This document shows positions 4,561 to 5,077 of a stretch of DNA of 5,077 nucleotides, in pieces. Position 1 is the first letter of the stretch; the number at the start of each line of letters is the position of its first letter. The notes beneath the pieces are model-generated. The model was not told the DNA's origin. It saw only the letters and a program-made list of their open reading frames with translations, and searched no databases. The stretch comes from DAOUAJ01 sp034433615 (GTDB lineage: Bacteria > Chloroflexota > Anaerolineae > DUEN01), in NCBI GenBank assembly GCA_034433615.1, contig DAOUAJ010000243.1, positions 1 to 5,077 on the forward strand, given 5' to 3'. A program made the translations under genes and the position numbers.

Positions 4561-5077
4561 ATGAGCTCCTCACGTCTGCTCATTATCGGCATCTTGATCT
4601 CGGCGATCATCATCGGCGGCGCGCTTTTTATCGCTACCCGGCGCGCCCCTGTTCCCGAAGCCGCTCTTACCCCTGCACCGGCGATGACAGTTCCCCCTAC
4701 GGAGGCGCCGATTTTGCCAACGGTCACGCCTACCCCCACGCTGACAGAGGCCCCTACGCTGGCCGCCCCGGTCGGCGAGGTCACGGCCACTGTTGAGGCA
4801 ACCATGACCCCTTCACCTACCGCGACGGCAATGGTGCCCATCGTGACGATTGTCGAGACCCCAGAAACCGTTGAAGCGACTGCTACCTCTCCGGCTTTTG
4901 AGACTATGGCGACGCTGGAGGCCGCGGCAAAGGGGGTGTCAGAGCAGCTAACACCCACGCCGACAGAGCTCACCCCCACGCCGACGCTCACACCCACGCC
5001 CAGCGCGACAGCGACCCACAGTCCTACGGCCACCAGCACACCTACAGCGACGGCAAGCAGCACGGCCACGCCAACAG
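4561..5077 (+). CDS. Partial membrane-anchored protein with Thr/Pro-rich linker, N-terminal 172 codons
   Basis: The frame opens at ATG 4561 and is still open at the right edge, so the C-terminus and any functional domain are missing. GGAGGT (4542-4547) lies 13 nt upstream, somewhat far, but no better in-frame start is visible. Residues 6-24 (LLIIGILISAIIIGGALFI) form one hydrophobic segment followed by RR. I see no lipobox Cys and no clear signal-peptidase I site, so an uncleaved N-terminal anchor is likely, although the basic residue before it is single (R5) and RR follows it, which leaves topology uncertain. From about residue 30 on, the protein is almost only T, P, A, S, V and E, ending in TPT-type repeats, a composition typical of cell-surface linkers and O-glycosylated stalks and common in Chloroflexota exported proteins. 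I infer an extracytoplasmic stalk in front of an unseen domain (peptidoglycan-binding, hydrolase or other). No function is assigned. Confidence 0.8.
   Translation, partial: MSSSRLLIIGILISAIIIGGALFIATRRAPVPEAALTPAPAMTVPPTEAPILPTVTPTPTLTEAPTLAAPVGEVTATVEATMTPSPTATAMVPIVTIVETPETVEATATSPAFETMATLEAAAKGVSEQLTPTPTELTPTPTLTPTPSATATHSPTATSTPTATASSTATPT
4954..5000 (+). repeat. Short in-frame repeats coding for T-P-T units
   Basis: CCCACGCCGAC occurs at 4954-4964 and 4975-4985, and its first 8 bases again at 4993-5000. The spacings of 21 and 18 bases are multiples of three, so length changes by slippage would preserve the reading frame and vary linker length. Confidence 0.6.

Noticed and set aside
4488..4569. 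tRNA-like pattern: GGAG...CTCC ends and GGTTTAAATCC resembling a T-loop
   Set aside because: The T-arm has a mismatch and T replaces the conserved C56, no 7-base anticodon loop forms (the central stem has a 4-base loop), and the segment overlaps the start of a coding gene.
4449..5069. Long minus-strand open frame whose translation is rich in Val, Gly and Ala and looks membrane-like
   Set aside because: It is the antisense of the Thr/Pro-rich plus-strand gene; ACN and CCN codons read backwards give GT/GG-rich Val and Gly codons. The plus-strand frame has a ribosome binding site, an anchor helix and family-typical composition.
1..5077. CRISPR array, complete insertion sequence, integrase or phage gene
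   Set aside because: No regularly spaced repeats of 24-40 bases, no transposase or recombinase motifs and no target-site-flanked element can be seen in the window.

Overview
The window carries two rightmost genes on the plus strand and two leftmost genes on the minus strand, arranged around a gene-poor centre. Its moderately high GC content, a methionyl-tRNA synthetase that reads like those of deep-branching bacteria, a DUF362 iron-sulfur protein, and a membrane-anchored protein with a long Thr/Pro linker together suggest a Chloroflexota genome, perhaps Anaerolineae. That placement is an inference from protein style, not from a marker comparison.

Left part, minus strand. The first 564 bases are the N-terminal 188 codons of an unrecognised protein that runs off the left edge. 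It is rich in aromatic residues and looks like an alpha/alpha-barrel (six-hairpin glycosidase-like) protein. To its right, and transcribed toward it, is a complete DUF362 / COG2768-type Fe-S protein (693-1862). The 128 bases between them hold two hairpins, so the two genes may not be co-transcribed.

Centre, about 1863-2601, with no convincing large gene. It has two well-formed sigma70-like promoters firing away from each other, with their -35 boxes 29 bp apart. Between them lies a perfect tandem octamer, GCGAGAAC twice. The minus-strand promoter would make a leader of about 155 nt for the DUF362 gene, holding a possible 31-codon ORF followed directly by a terminator-like hairpin with five Ts. 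This resembles a transcription attenuator, although a degenerate insertion-sequence end is also possible. The plus-strand promoter would make a leader of about 480 nt in front of metG, with a possible 40-codon ORF that has a good ribosome binding site, several GC-rich hairpins, a 15-bp direct repeat and a heptanucleotide tandem repeat.

Right part, plus strand. metG (2602-4380) is a complete methionyl-tRNA synthetase without a C-terminal tRNA-binding domain. It is followed by an intrinsic terminator and a putative new promoter. The last gene (4561 to the edge) encodes an N-terminally membrane-anchored protein with a Thr/Pro-rich extracytoplasmic stretch and is cut off by the right edge.

No RNA gene, CRISPR array, transposase or complete mobile element was found. 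The region of most interest is the divergent regulatory segment at 1890-2156. No undescribed system can be claimed from the genes themselves.
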